Below the pieces are notes generated by a model. The model saw only the letters and a list, made by a program, of their open reading frames with translations, made no database searches and was not told the origin of the DNA. Positions 1 to 8,799 of a stretch of DNA of 54,538 nt are shown one piece after another. A program made the position numbers and the translations under genes. Numbering within the stretch: the stretch's first letter is position 1; each line of letters opens with the position of its first letter. The DNA is from RGIG1681 sp045596905 (GTDB lineage Bacteria; Bacillota; Clostridia; Christensenellales; UBA1242), in NCBI GenBank assembly GCA_045596905.1, contig JAZODG010000046.1:1-54538 (forward strand), given 5' to 3'.

Positions 1-359
1 ATGATTTTGCTTTCATTTTTAAAATTATGATTAACTATATGATAGTGTGCATGAGTAATGCTACTTGCTGAATTTTTGCTATCATTTCTGCTTGTTCCAT
101 GCTCAAAAACGATTGGGTGTTTTCCAAATATCGCATAAAATTTTTCTCTATATTTTTTAATTATATTTAATAGTTCTTGCTTTTGAAAATCCTTCAATTC
201 ATTCATTGAAGTGACATGTTGTTTTGGAACAACCAGCAGATATCCAACAACAAGAGCACCCTTAGTCGGAACAATCAAAAAATTATCTGTTTCTTCAATA
301 ATTGTATTTGATATGTCAGCATAATCAATGTCACAAAATGGACATTTTGTATTTTCCAT
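1..359 (-). CDS. HIT family protein (3' end outside window)
   Basis: HIT (histidine triad) nucleotide-binding protein, a family of nucleotide hydrolases/transferases acting on AMP- and GMP-linked phosphoramidates or dinucleotides. Translating the minus strand from the ATG at 359 gives an open frame of 119 codons running off the left edge. It begins MENTKCPFCD, the N-terminal CPFC pair common in bacterial HIT proteins, and carries the triad as HAHYHIV at about residues 103-109; the second His would be the nucleophile. An AGGAG site lies 5 nt before the start. It sits 16 nt downstream of the HAD phosphatase and probably shares its transcript. The exact substrate cannot be told from sequence. 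Confidence 0.85.
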   Translation of the reverse strand, partial: MENTKCPFCDIDYADISNTIIEETDNFLIVPTKGALVVGYLLVVPKQHVTSMNELKDFQKQELLNIIKKYREKFYAIFGKHPIVFEHGTSRNDSKNSASSITHAHYHIVNHNFKNESKI

Positions 360-375
360 AAGACTCCTATTTTAT

Positions 376-1143
376 CTAAATTTTCAAAATATTCTCAATG
401 GCATAAAGCACACCAAGTTCTTGAACGCTTTTTGTTATGTGCGTTGAAATCTGTTTTAATTGTTCTTGTGCATTATCCATTGCAATTTTAATCAAACAAT
501 TTTCAAACATTTCAATGTCGTTTGATGAATCACCAATCGCAACTGAAATATGGTCTGGATAAAGACTTTTCAAATAATTAACAGTATTCGATTTTGTTGC
601 CCCTTTTGGCAACACGTCATAATATTCCCCCGGCATGCCAGTAAACCTAAACTCTGGATAGTTTTTTGTTAAGCTTTCAGGAACATTACCATTAACAAGA
701 AGCTGAAAAACATTCAAGTTTTCCATGTCTTTATAGAACTCTTCCTTTTTTACAATTTTTGGCACATATTTCTTGATGAGTTCAGGGTCATCAAAACATG
801 ATTTTTCTGTGTACCCATCTTTATAAATCCACTTCAAACCAAGGCTATTTATCTCTTCAATAAACCTTCTTAGCAGCTCTTTATCTATTGGCTTTGGGTG
901 AATAACCTGCTCATTTGTTTGCATATCAATCACACTGCAACCCATAAGTCCACAGAGATATTTTGCTTTCTCAGTGCCACTAACCGACAAAATAGATTTT
1001 TGAGACCTGCCTGAAACAATAGCAACCACATGTCCGTCTTGTTGGATTTTTTCAAAAACCTTTGGTATCTTTTCGTCCATTTTCTGATTTCCAACCGGAA
1101 CAAGGGTTCCATCAATATCAATAAACAATAAATATTTTTTCAT
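376..1143 (-). CDS. Cof-type HAD-IIB family phosphatase
   Basis: Soluble 255-residue haloacid-dehalogenase-superfamily hydrolase of the Cof/HAD-IIB branch, which dephosphorylates sugar phosphates, nucleotides or cofactor precursors. Motif I is DIDGT (residues 9-13, the first Asp being the nucleophile), motif II is the SGR following VVAIV near residue 44, and motif IV is GDSSND near residues 204-209. The length and the central cap region (about residues 85-180) match the IIB class. AGGA precedes the ATG. The gene starts about 27 nt after a terminator of the upstream gene and is followed 16 nt later by the HIT gene, so the two probably form one unit. The substrate is unknown. Confidence 0.85.
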   Translation of the reverse strand: MKKYLLFIDIDGTLVPVGNQKMDEKIPKVFEKIQQDGHVVAIVSGRSQKSILSVSGTEKAKYLCGLMGCSVIDMQTNEQVIHPKPIDKELLRRFIEEINSLGLKWIYKDGYTEKSCFDDPELIKKYVPKIVKKEEFYKDMENLNVFQLLVNGNVPESLTKNYPEFRFTGMPGEYYDVLPKGATKSNTVNYLKSLYPDHISVAIGDSSNDIEMFENCLIKIAMDNAQEQLKQISTHITKSVQELGVLYAIENILKI

Positions 1144-1170
1144 GTCTTTTTCCTACATGTTAATAATATC

Positions 1171-1208
1171 ATAAAAAACAAAAAGTGCATACAGATTGTA
1201 TGCACTTT
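1171..1208 (-). terminator. Rho-independent terminator of the LytTR/acidic-protein unit
   Basis: Read on the minus strand this is an 11-bp perfect stem (AAGTGCATACA / TGTATGCACTT, arms 1197-1207 and 1183-1193) with a 3-nt loop, followed by a U-rich tract (TTGTTTTTT). It lies 11 nt after the stop of the acidic protein gene. Confidence 0.85.
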
Positions 1209-1218
1209 ATTTTAATTT

Positions 1219-1536
1219 CTATTCAGGTTGAGCCTGACAAGGTTCTTCATCTTCACCTTTTGCTTGCTGGTTTAACATTCTCTCAATTTGAAGCAAAGCT
1301 TCTTCATCTGCCGATTGCAAACCAAAATTTTTTAAATCTTCAATATCATCATATGTTATTTCGCCATAAACGGTCTTTGTGCTATTGCAATCTGCAACAT
1401 CAATTATTTCACATAACTGTGTTGCATCTGCTTCGTTTACAAACGCCCCAACAAAATAAGTTGGATAAATTTCTAACTCATCGCTCACATTATCCAAAAT
1501 CTCATAAACTTTAAAGAAATTTTTATCTTTACTCAT
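1219..1536 (-). CDS. Hypothetical small acidic protein
   Basis: I do not recognise this 105-residue soluble protein. It has no signal peptide or membrane segment, is strongly acidic (many Asp/Glu, including a DDIEDL stretch and an EDEEP tail), and its C-terminal third looks helical. An AAGGA-type site lies upstream of the ATG. It follows the LytTR-like gene by 16 nt and is ended by a clear terminator, so the pair is likely co-transcribed. A role as partner of that regulator is possible from position only. Confidence 0.6.
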   Translation of the reverse strand: MSKDKNFFKVYEILDNVSDELEIYPTYFVGAFVNEADATQLCEIIDVADCNSTKTVYGEITYDDIEDLKNFGLQSADEEALLQIERMLNQQAKGEDEEPCQAQPE

Positions 1537-1552
1537 ATCTTCGTCCTTCTTT

Positions 1553-1897
1553 TTATTCCTTTTCTTTTCCTAACATTGGCAAAATTCTTCTCTCAAAATC
1601 AGTAAGTGATAATTCTTTTAAGACAATGCCATTGTTTAATGTGATATCAACATACAAGCCATCTTCCAAGTAATCACTAATCGCTTGTGGATTAACACGA
1701 ACGCTCTGATAAAGTTCATAGCTATACACTTCAGGAAACCTGTCTAAAACGGGTCTCATATCACTCCAAGACAAGCAAAGCTCTTTGCCACCAATCATAT
1801 ATGTTTTACAATTAAATCCTTCTTCAATAATACAAGCAACACTGTTTAGATTAATGTTGTGAATCTTTGAAAAGCTTCCGTATTCAGATGTTTTCAT
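1553..1897 (-). CDS. LytTR-like DNA-binding domain protein
   Basis: Small 114-residue protein. The open frame extends up to 2029, but I place the start at the ATG at 1897: a GGGGGA ribosome site is 7 nt upstream, and the longer frame would run through the terminator and promoter at 1919-1982. The sequence resembles a stand-alone LytTR domain: an N-terminal strand region (INLNSVACIIEEG), a central block (SWSDMRPVLDRFPEVY), then LYQSVRVNPQAI, like the RxHRSxxVNxxxI core of LytTR, and a closing strand pair (YVDITLNNGIVLKELS). LytTR domains bind promoter DNA and are usually fused to receivers; this one is alone, as in LytTR/membrane-inhibitor pairs. The fit is by eye and moderate. It has its own promoter at 1919-1947. 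Confidence 0.55.
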   Translation of the reverse strand: MKTSEYGSFSKIHNINLNSVACIIEEGFNCKTYMIGGKELCLSWSDMRPVLDRFPEVYSYELYQSVRVNPQAISDYLEDGLYVDITLNNGIVLKELSLTDFERRILPMLGKEKE

Positions 1898-1918
1898 AAT
1901 ATCCCCCAATAGACTCCA

Positions 1919-1947
1919 ATTATAACAAGAATAACAATGAAAATCAA
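1919..1947 (-). promoter_or_regulatory. Sigma-A promoter of the LytTR-like gene
   Basis: On the minus strand: -35 TTGATT (1942-1947), 17-bp spacer, extended -10 TG-T-TATAAT (hexamer 1919-1924). The transcript would start near 1912, just upstream of the GGGGGA ribosome site. Confidence 0.75.
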
Positions 1948-1948
1948 T

Positions 1949-1982
1949 AGCAAAATAATAAGACACGGTACCGTGTCTTATT
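1949..1982 (-). terminator. Terminator of the dcw operon
   Basis: A perfect 26-bp palindrome (1957-1982, core AAGACACGG/CCGTGTCTT) begins immediately after the ftsW stop codon and is followed on the minus strand by TTATTTTG. Being fully symmetrical, the stem also works on the plus strand, but no plus-strand gene approaches it. Confidence 0.85.
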
Positions 1983-3104
1983 TTACAAACATTTAACGCT
2001 TTGCCTATGCACGTTTTGAACAATACCAAGCATTGACATAAAAATCATAATAGACGTTGAGCCAGCAGAAATAAACGGCAACGGCAAGCCCGTTGGTGGC
2101 ACAAGCCCTGTTACAACAGCAACATTCAAAAGCACTTGAATAATGATGATTGCACCAATGCCAACCGTCAGCAAAAATCCAAATCTGTCAGGTGCTTTAT
2201 ATGCGATTTTTGTTATTGTTAAAAACAATAAAACAAATAGCAATATAACAAAACACACACCAACAAAACCAATCTCTTCAGCTATTATTGAAAGAATGAA
2301 ATCAGATTCCGAAAATGGCAAGAATAAATATTTCTGTCTTGACTTAAACACTCCAACCCCAAAAGCCCCACCAAGAGCAATTCCAAGCAGCGACTGAACA
2401 AGCTGAAACCCTTCACCCTTGCTTGACGCAAACGGGTCAATAAACGCAACAAGACGCTTGAGTCTATATGGCTGCGAAACAATCAAAAAAACCACTAACA
2501 AAATTGCTGGTATCGACAAGATTAAAAAATGCTTAAACCTTGCCCCACCGACAAACAACATGGTTATCATCAAAAGCGCCATACAAATTGTGATTGACAT
2601 ATTTGGCTCAATGATAATCAGCACACAATAAATCATTCCAACAATCAAAACTGGCAGCATTCCTTTGAATGATTTTATTTTTTCACTGCTTTTTGAAAGC
2701 ACGCTTGCAGCAAAAATAATAAATGAAATTTTTGCAATCTCCGACGGTTGAAATGTGATGAACCCAAGATTAATCCATCTTGTTGCGCCATAGTTTGAAA
2801 AACCAATTTTTGGAACAAACACCAGACCCAGCAAAACATAAGATACAAACAAGAGAATATATTTGATTTTTTCTAAAAATTTATAGTTAAAAAAAGAAAA
2901 CACCAAATAACAAACAAAGCCAACAGCTACACCAAATAGCTGTTTTTTAAAAAAGAAAAATTTGTCACCATAAGTGATTTTTGCAGAATAAAAACTAGCA
3001 CTATAAACAAACACGCACCCAACACAAAGCAACAAACACATAATGAAAAACAATGCAAAATTAAACGATTTTTGTTTACCTTGTTTTAAAATCAAAAGCT
3101 TCAT
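1983..3104 (-). CDS. ftsW: FtsW/RodA/SpoVE family peptidoglycan glycosyltransferase
   Basis: SEDS-family integral membrane enzyme that polymerises lipid II into glycan strands with its partner class B penicillin-binding protein at the division site. The 373 residues contain about ten hydrophobic helices. SEDS signatures seen are RWINLGFITFQPSEIAK in the first half and PPTGLPLPFISAG near the C terminus, ending in a GIVQNVHR-type tail. The ATG at 3104 overlaps the end of murD by 29 nt, with AAGGA about 11 nt upstream, so translation is probably coupled. As last gene of the dcw operon, with a class B PBP in the same transcript, FtsW is more likely than RodA, though SpoVE cannot be excluded. Confidence 0.92.
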   Translation of the reverse strand: MKLLILKQGKQKSFNFALFFIMCLLLCVGCVFVYSASFYSAKITYGDKFFFFKKQLFGVAVGFVCYLVFSFFNYKFLEKIKYILLFVSYVLLGLVFVPKIGFSNYGATRWINLGFITFQPSEIAKISFIIFAASVLSKSSEKIKSFKGMLPVLIVGMIYCVLIIIEPNMSITICMALLMITMLFVGGARFKHFLILSIPAILLVVFLIVSQPYRLKRLVAFIDPFASSKGEGFQLVQSLLGIALGGAFGVGVFKSRQKYLFLPFSESDFILSIIAEEIGFVGVCFVILLFVLLFLTITKIAYKAPDRFGFLLTVGIGAIIIIQVLLNVAVVTGLVPPTGLPLPFISAGSTSIMIFMSMLGIVQNVHRQSVKCL

Positions 3105-4401
3105 TTAACTCAATTTCCTTAACGATCTTTTTAAAGAAATTTCCACGTTCTTCATAGTTTGAAAAAAAGTCAAAACTTGCACATGCTGGTGACAACAAAA
3201 CAATATCATTTTCTTTTGATTGTTTAAAAAGCAATCTTGTCGCAGAATCTAAATTATCACAAATAATATAGTTTTTAAACTTATATTTTTCTGCAGAAAT
3301 CGCAATTTTGTGTCTAGTTTCTCCAAAAATTGCAATATTTTGCACATTTTTTGGAAGTTTTTCAAACAGTTCATCAAAACAATATCCCTTGTCGCTGCCA
3401 CCCAAAATCAAACCAATGTTGTTTTTAAAACTCTTGCATGCAACAATAACACTGTCAATGTTTGTGGCTTTGCTGTCGTTGTAAAACTCAACACCATTAA
3501 TCTTTTTCACAAACTCTATTCTGTGTGGCACTCCACCAAAATTTTTTAAATTCTCAAACAAGTCAATGTTTCTTGTTTGAAGAAAAACTGCCAGAGCTGC
3601 ACACAATATGTTTGATAAATTATGTTCCCCAACAAGTTTTATGCCCTTTAGCGAAGTCAGTTTAATTTCTTTTATACCGTCATTAAAATATATGCAGTTT
3701 CTTTTTATATAACAACCTTTTACACTTTTTTTGGTGCTAAAATAAAAAATTTGCGCTTTTGTTTTTATTTTCTCATTCATTAACTTTTCATCATCTGCGT
3801 TTAACAGCAAAAAATCTTTTTCCGTTTGTTTTTTGAATATCTTAAACTTACACTTAATATAGTTTCTCATAGTTTTATGTCTATTCAAATGGTCTGGTGT
3901 GATATTCAAAATTGCAGAAATATGTGGACGAAAATTTCTTGTCTGCTCAAGCTGAAAACTTGAACACTCAAGCACTGCAATATCGCCCCTTTTGTCATGA
4001 CCAACAAATGATGAAACGGAAACACCAACATTTCCACCAAGAAAGACTTTTTTATTAGTGTCTTTTAATAAAAAATAAATCAGACTCACTGTTGTTGTTT
4101 TTCCATTTGTGCCGGTAACTGCCATGATGTCGCTTTGAAGTTTGTTTGCGCCATATTCCACTTCTCCAAACACCTTAATATTTCTTTTTTTTGCTTCTTC
4201 AATAATCTTCACCCTTGGCGATATTCCAGGACTTGTCACAATAAAAGACAGACCCGAAAACAGCCTGTCTAAATAATCTTTTTCAAATTCTTTTGCATTG
4301 ATATCTTCGTTTTTGGCAAACTCAACTTCATAACCTTCTTTAGATAGAAGGTCAGCAGCTCCCCTTCCACTTATACCGGTGCCCAAAACCAAACATTTCA
4401 T
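3076..4401 (-). CDS. murD: UDP-N-acetylmuramoyl-L-alanine--D-glutamate ligase
   Basis: Cytoplasmic Mur ligase adding D-Glu to UDP-MurNAc-L-Ala with ATP. The 441 residues show the three Mur-ligase domains: an N-terminal Rossmann-like UDP-binding part starting MKCLVLGTGISGRG, the central ATPase with P-loop GTNGKTT near residue 93, and a C-terminal domain with NDSKATN and GGSDKG. HNLSN near the middle is also typical. AAAGGAG lies before the ATG, 10 nt after the mraY stop. The length is normal for MurD. Confidence 0.95.
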   Translation of the reverse strand: MKCLVLGTGISGRGAADLLSKEGYEVEFAKNEDINAKEFEKDYLDRLFSGLSFIVTSPGISPRVKIIEEAKKRNIKVFGEVEYGANKLQSDIMAVTGTNGKTTTVSLIYFLLKDTNKKVFLGGNVGVSVSSFVGHDKRGDIAVLECSSFQLEQTRNFRPHISAILNITPDHLNRHKTMRNYIKCKFKIFKKQTEKDFLLLNADDEKLMNEKIKTKAQIFYFSTKKSVKGCYIKRNCIYFNDGIKEIKLTSLKGIKLVGEHNLSNILCAALAVFLQTRNIDLFENLKNFGGVPHRIEFVKKINGVEFYNDSKATNIDSVIVACKSFKNNIGLILGGSDKGYCFDELFEKLPKNVQNIAIFGETRHKIAISAEKYKFKNYIICDNLDSATRLLFKQSKENDIVLLSPACASFDFFSNYEERGNFFKKIVKEIELNEAFDFKTR

Positions 4402-4411
4402 ATAATCTCCT

Positions 4412-5416
4412 TTAAAGGATATTAAGCAAAATTGTTATTGCGCCAACTATAAATGTAACAAGTGCATAGCACATGGTAATGCGAACTTCGTGACAACCTT
4501 TCTTTTCGAAATGGTGATGCAGTGGCGCCATTAAAAATACCCTTTTTCTTGTTAACTTATAATATGCCACCTGAATGATTACTGACACACAACTAGCAAC
4601 AAACATAATACCTAAAATTGGAATGTATAGTTCAAGGCCTGAAAATACTGCAACACTTGAAACCAAGCTTCCAAGAGCAAGAGAACCCGTGTCGCCCATA
4701 AAAATTTTGGCAGGAAAACAATTGAAAACCAAAAAGCTAAGTAACGCCCCGATTGCAACAACTGACACAACTGCCAGATTTTTTATTTCTTCGTTCATTA
4801 TGGCATTTCCACCCACAATGCCAGTTTCTAGAAATATAAGAGCTAACGCCACAAATGAAGCAAGGTAACACAAGACTGTTGAACCAGCAAGCCCATCTAA
4901 CCCGTCTGTCAAGTTCACTGCGTTTGTTGTTGCAAGATAAATGATAGCAACAAGTGGAACTATCCAATAATCTATATCAACAACATATTTGGTAAATGGC
5001 ACAACAATAACTGAACCCAGCATTGAATGATAAACAAAAAATCCAACAGCTATTGAAATTGCCAACTGAAACACAATTTTTTGATATGGCTTCAAACCTT
5101 CATTTTGCTTAAATTTAAATTTAATAAAGTCATCAAGAAAACCAACAAGACCATATGCAATAAAAATAAGAATTGTCATTTTCGCTAACTGACTTTGACC
5201 TTTAAAACAAATCATAGCAACAATAGAGATTGAAATAATAAATATTATTCCACCCATTGTCGGAGTGCCAGATTTTGAGCTGTGTGATTCAACATACTTC
5301 AAAATTACCTGCTTAACTTTTTCTCTTTTGATAAACGAAATAACCACTGGAGAGATTATCAGCGTGACAAAAAAAGCATATATAAAATATTGAATCAGCT
5401 CTAAATATTCTTCCAC
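4412..5416 (-). CDS. mraY: Phospho-N-acetylmuramoyl-pentapeptide transferase
   Basis: Integral membrane enzyme that transfers phospho-MurNAc-pentapeptide to undecaprenyl phosphate, forming lipid I. The 334 residues form about ten helices with the family motifs in order: SKSGTPTMGGI near the N terminus, DDFIKF (catalytic Asp pair), NLTDGLDGLA, FMGDTGSLALG and APLHHHFEKKG. The start is GTG at 5416; its G is also the last base of the murE stop (TAGTG), so translation is coupled, with GGGGGA upstream. murF, which often lies between murE and mraY, is absent here. Confidence 0.95.
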   Translation of the reverse strand: MEEYLELIQYFIYAFFVTLIISPVVISFIKREKVKQVILKYVESHSSKSGTPTMGGIIFIISISIVAMICFKGQSQLAKMTILIFIAYGLVGFLDDFIKFKFKQNEGLKPYQKIVFQLAISIAVGFFVYHSMLGSVIVVPFTKYVVDIDYWIVPLVAIIYLATTNAVNLTDGLDGLAGSTVLCYLASFVALALIFLETGIVGGNAIMNEEIKNLAVVSVVAIGALLSFLVFNCFPAKIFMGDTGSLALGSLVSSVAVFSGLELYIPILGIMFVASCVSVIIQVAYYKLTRKRVFLMAPLHHHFEKKGCHEVRITMCYALVTFIVGAITILLNIL

Positions 5417-6843
5417 TATAATCCCCCTAGTTTTTTAATTTCCCCCATATCACTATAAGGAACTTTTACTCCTTTTTCATCAATATAATTTTCAGAGCCT
5501 TTCCCAGCAACCAAAATTATATCTTGTTCGTTTGATATTTCATAAGCTCTCTTTATTGCATCTTTTCTGTCTGCTATGGTTTCATAGTTTTCATTTTTCA
5601 TTCCACTCTCAATGTCTTTTATTATCTTAAATTTATCTTCAAATCGTGGATTATCCGAAGTAATTATGCTAAAATCAGCTATTTTTGATGAAATTTCACC
5701 CATAATTGCTCTTTTTTGCGTTTCTCTATTTCCACCACAACCAAACACACAAATCACTTTTTTGTCAGGCTGTTTTAACTTTTTGCAAAGTGACAGCACA
5801 TTCAAAAGTCCGTCTGGAGTGTGTGCATAATCAACAACGAAAAGTCTTTCGTTTATCACAATGGTATTAAATCTTCCTTCAACCACCAAAAGCCTTTTAA
5901 CTGCTTCTGCAATCTTGCACAAATCAAAACCAAAGTGTTTTAACAGCCCCACACATGCAATCACATTGCTCACATTAAAGTCGCCCACAAGTGCACTCTC
6001 AAATTTGACACCATCAATTGAAAAATATTGTCTTGCCCCATAAAGCGAAATATCTGTTGCCCTTATATCTGAGTTACTAAAAATAGAATATGTAATCAAT
6101 GGTGTTTTTATTCTTTCCACTAGCACTTTGCCATACTCATCATCAATATTAATTATTGAAAGTTTTGTCTTGTTAGAAAGAAACGCTTTTTTCTTTGCAT
6201 CAAAATATTTTTCCATGGTCTTAAAATAATCTAAATGGTCTTCAGTCAGATTAGTAAAAATCATCGCATCAAACACAATACCTTCAACCTTTTTCAGATC
6301 TAATGCATGAGCTGACACTTCCATGAAAACATACTCAATATTTTTCTTAACCATATCCTTAAAAAATCTATGAAGCTCAATCGGGTCTGGTGTTGTCATG
6401 CCTGTTTCATGTGTCTTTCCACTAAAGACCACACCATTTGTACCAACAACTGCCACATGCTTTCCAAAATATTCAAACAATTGCTTGAGCACATGCGTGA
6501 TTGTTGTCTTTCCATTTGTGCCAGTGACTCCCACGATCTTTAGTCTTTTTGCAGGACAACCATAAAAATTTGCTGACATAATCGACATAGACTTTCGACT
6601 ATCCTTCACAATAATCTGTGTCACACCCAACCCACTCAGCTCCTGTTCAACCACAACAGCCACTGCTCCGTTTTTTATAGCAGAATCAACATATGCTTTT
6701 CCATCATGTGTTTTTCCACTCAAACAAAAAAACAAACTGTTTTTTGTGGCATCTGAGTCTTTGTGACACAGCGCCTTTACATCAATATTTAGGTTTCCAA
6801 CCACTCTGCATTTTAAACCCTTAATCAAATAAAACAACTTCAT
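5416..6843 (-). CDS. murE: UDP-MurNAc-L-Ala-D-Glu--meso-diaminopimelate ligase
   Basis: Cytoplasmic Mur ligase adding the third stem-peptide residue. 475 residues, with P-loop GTNGKTT near residue 105, the TTPDP motif after it, and DNPR near residue 395. DNPR is the known signature of meso-diaminopimelate-adding MurE (lysine-type enzymes differ), so the wall is probably DAP-type; this is inference from one motif. AGGGG precedes the ATG. It follows the PBP gene by 8 nt and overlaps mraY by one base. Confidence 0.94.
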   Translation of the reverse strand: MKLFYLIKGLKCRVVGNLNIDVKALCHKDSDATKNSLFFCLSGKTHDGKAYVDSAIKNGAVAVVVEQELSGLGVTQIIVKDSRKSMSIMSANFYGCPAKRLKIVGVTGTNGKTTITHVLKQLFEYFGKHVAVVGTNGVVFSGKTHETGMTTPDPIELHRFFKDMVKKNIEYVFMEVSAHALDLKKVEGIVFDAMIFTNLTEDHLDYFKTMEKYFDAKKKAFLSNKTKLSIINIDDEYGKVLVERIKTPLITYSIFSNSDIRATDISLYGARQYFSIDGVKFESALVGDFNVSNVIACVGLLKHFGFDLCKIAEAVKRLLVVEGRFNTIVINERLFVVDYAHTPDGLLNVLSLCKKLKQPDKKVICVFGCGGNRETQKRAIMGEISSKIADFSIITSDNPRFEDKFKIIKDIESGMKNENYETIADRKDAIKRAYEISNEQDIILVAGKGSENYIDEKGVKVPYSDMGEIKKLGGL

Positions 6844-6851
6844 AACAACCC

Positions 6852-8750
6852 CTATTCAAACAACAATAATACAATATCATTTTCGCTAACTTCTTCACCT
6901 GGCGCCGGAATCTGTCCTGTCACATAATCACCATCTCCCTGCACCAAATATTGAAGACCACTTCCTGCAATTTCAGAACTTGCTTTGGTCAAAGTCAGAC
7001 CAATATATGTTGGCAAAATAAATTTTTGTTTTGGTTCAGATGTCTGAGTATTATAATTTTCGAACTCAAAGATTTTTTCAAAAACCTGCTTTGCAATAGG
7101 TGCTGCAACAACTCCACCATAATATGCACCAACAGGCTCATCAACATAAACATAAACCAAATATTCTGGATTATCAAAGGGCGCAAATCCTATGAATGAT
7201 GCAATATATTTTCCCTGCGCAATTGCACCATTTTCATACTTTTGTGCCGTGCCTGTTTTTCCACCAATAATATCGTTATTTTCGACTTTTGCATATCTGC
7301 CACCACCCTTGCTAACCACTGAAAATAACAGTTCTCTCATAATTTTGCTTGTTTTTTCGCTAAAAATTGCGTTTTTTGAAGCAGCCGTTCTTTCATAAAC
7401 CTTAGTGCCAGATTCATTCTTTATTTCTTTTATAAAGTGTGGAACCATCACCATTCCACCATTAATTACTGCTCCAACACCAACAGCCATATGCATTGCT
7501 GAAATTGATATTGTTTGCCCAAATCCCATTCTTGCTAGGTCTGGTGCAGTAACCGACGGCATAGGCATAAGCACAGCCCCCGTTTCCCCAGGAAAATCTA
7601 TTCCAGTGGTCGAAGTAAACCCAAGCCTATCAAGATAATCGTAAAACTTAGCTAACCCAATTTTTTGAATCAAGTCCATAAAAACACAGTTGCAAGAATT
7701 CATCAAACCTTGTTCAAGTGACTGACTGCCATGACCGGAACGTCTTGAACACCTAATCTTTACACCATTAATAACCCTATATCCACTGCAATAATAAAAA
7801 CTATTCTTGTTTGCCAAGCCTTCTTGAATGGCTATCGCTGCAACTATGGCTTTGAATGTTGAGCCTGGTTCAAACGTGTCAGTGATAATCGACGCCCTTG
7901 AAAGTTTGTTTAATTTCTCATAATCATTTCTTGGAATATCATTAAGGTTATACGACGGCAATGTGCAGCACGCCAAAATCTCACCAGTTTCAGGATTCGT
8001 AACAAGACACGACACAGACTTTGCACCAGTCTGCACCATTGCAGCAGCCAAAATTTTCTCAACTTCATTTTGAATCTTAAAGTCAATTGTTAAACTCAAA
8101 TTAAGCCCACTGATTGCATTTTCATAATATGTCACTGCACCTTCAAACTTATCTCCACGCAGGTCCGACTCAACCAAACTCACACCATCAATGCCTGCAA
8201 GATATTCATTATAAAAAGACTCTAGTCCCGTTTGCCCCACATTGTCACTTCCAACAAAACCCAAAATCTGACACAGCATTGAATCATAGTTATAATTTCG
8301 TTTGGTGTTTGTTGCAAACAAAATGCCGTCTTCATAATTTTTTAATATAGAATCAACAACCTGTTTTTCAATGTCTTGTGCAACCTTAATTTCACTTAAG
8401 CTCTGCGAAATGATTTTTGAATAGATTTCTTCATAGTCTTTGCCAAGATTCTCAGATAAAACCGTCGCAACATTTTCAAAATTTTCAACGTCGGCAGGTC
8501 TAACATAAACATCATATGTTGTGTAACTTGAAGCCAAAACCACTCCGTTTCTATCAGTAACAGACCCCCTTGTTGCCGTGAGTGGCAAATCACGCAGCCA
8601 CTCAGTCAGACCCTTCTGAACATAAAAGCTATCGTTTAAAATTTGCAGATAAAATAGCCTAGAAATAATTATAAAAACAAAAAAGATTATCAGCATAATT
8701 AATGCTAATAATCTTCTTTTCATTGAAAATATACTATATTTTATTGCCAT
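6852..8750 (-). CDS. Class B penicillin-binding protein (FtsI/SpoVD type) with one PASTA domain
   Basis: Membrane-anchored transpeptidase that cross-links peptidoglycan at the septum, partner of FtsW. I start it at ATG 8750 (632 residues), where GGGG sits 7 nt upstream; a TTG at 8807 keeps the frame open but has no good ribosome site and overlaps the previous gene. Order: one N-terminal helix (RLLALIMLIIFFVFIII), the dimerisation region beginning ATRGSVTDRNG, then the transpeptidase with SxxK in EPGSTFK (Ser near 297), SCN (near 351) and KTGT (near 496), and a single C-terminal PASTA domain (about 578-632). One PASTA domain resembles SpoVD more than PBP2B, but the dcw position favours a vegetative division enzyme. 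No sporulation gene is in the window. Confidence 0.92.
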   Translation of the reverse strand: MAIKYSIFSMKRRLLALIMLIIFFVFIIISRLFYLQILNDSFYVQKGLTEWLRDLPLTATRGSVTDRNGVVLASSYTTYDVYVRPADVENFENVATVLSENLGKDYEEIYSKIISQSLSEIKVAQDIEKQVVDSILKNYEDGILFATNTKRNYNYDSMLCQILGFVGSDNVGQTGLESFYNEYLAGIDGVSLVESDLRGDKFEGAVTYYENAISGLNLSLTIDFKIQNEVEKILAAAMVQTGAKSVSCLVTNPETGEILACCTLPSYNLNDIPRNDYEKLNKLSRASIITDTFEPGSTFKAIVAAIAIQEGLANKNSFYYCSGYRVINGVKIRCSRRSGHGSQSLEQGLMNSCNCVFMDLIQKIGLAKFYDYLDRLGFTSTTGIDFPGETGAVLMPMPSVTAPDLARMGFGQTISISAMHMAVGVGAVINGGMVMVPHFIKEIKNESGTKVYERTAASKNAIFSEKTSKIMRELLFSVVSKGGGRYAKVENNDIIGGKTGTAQKYENGAIAQGKYIASFIGFAPFDNPEYLVYVYVDEPVGAYYGGVVAAPIAKQVFEKIFEFENYNTQTSEPKQKFILPTYIGLTLTKASSEIAGSGLQYLVQGDGDYVTGQIPAPGEEVSENDIVLLLFE

Positions 8751-8799
8751 TTCAACCCCAAACTCAACAAAATATCTTTTGTGTCGTTTGAGATAAAAT

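Noticed and set aside
1898..2029. N-terminal extension of the LytTR-like protein
   Set aside because: It would run through the dcw terminator palindrome and the gene's own promoter and is rich in Cys/Tyr unlike the domain.
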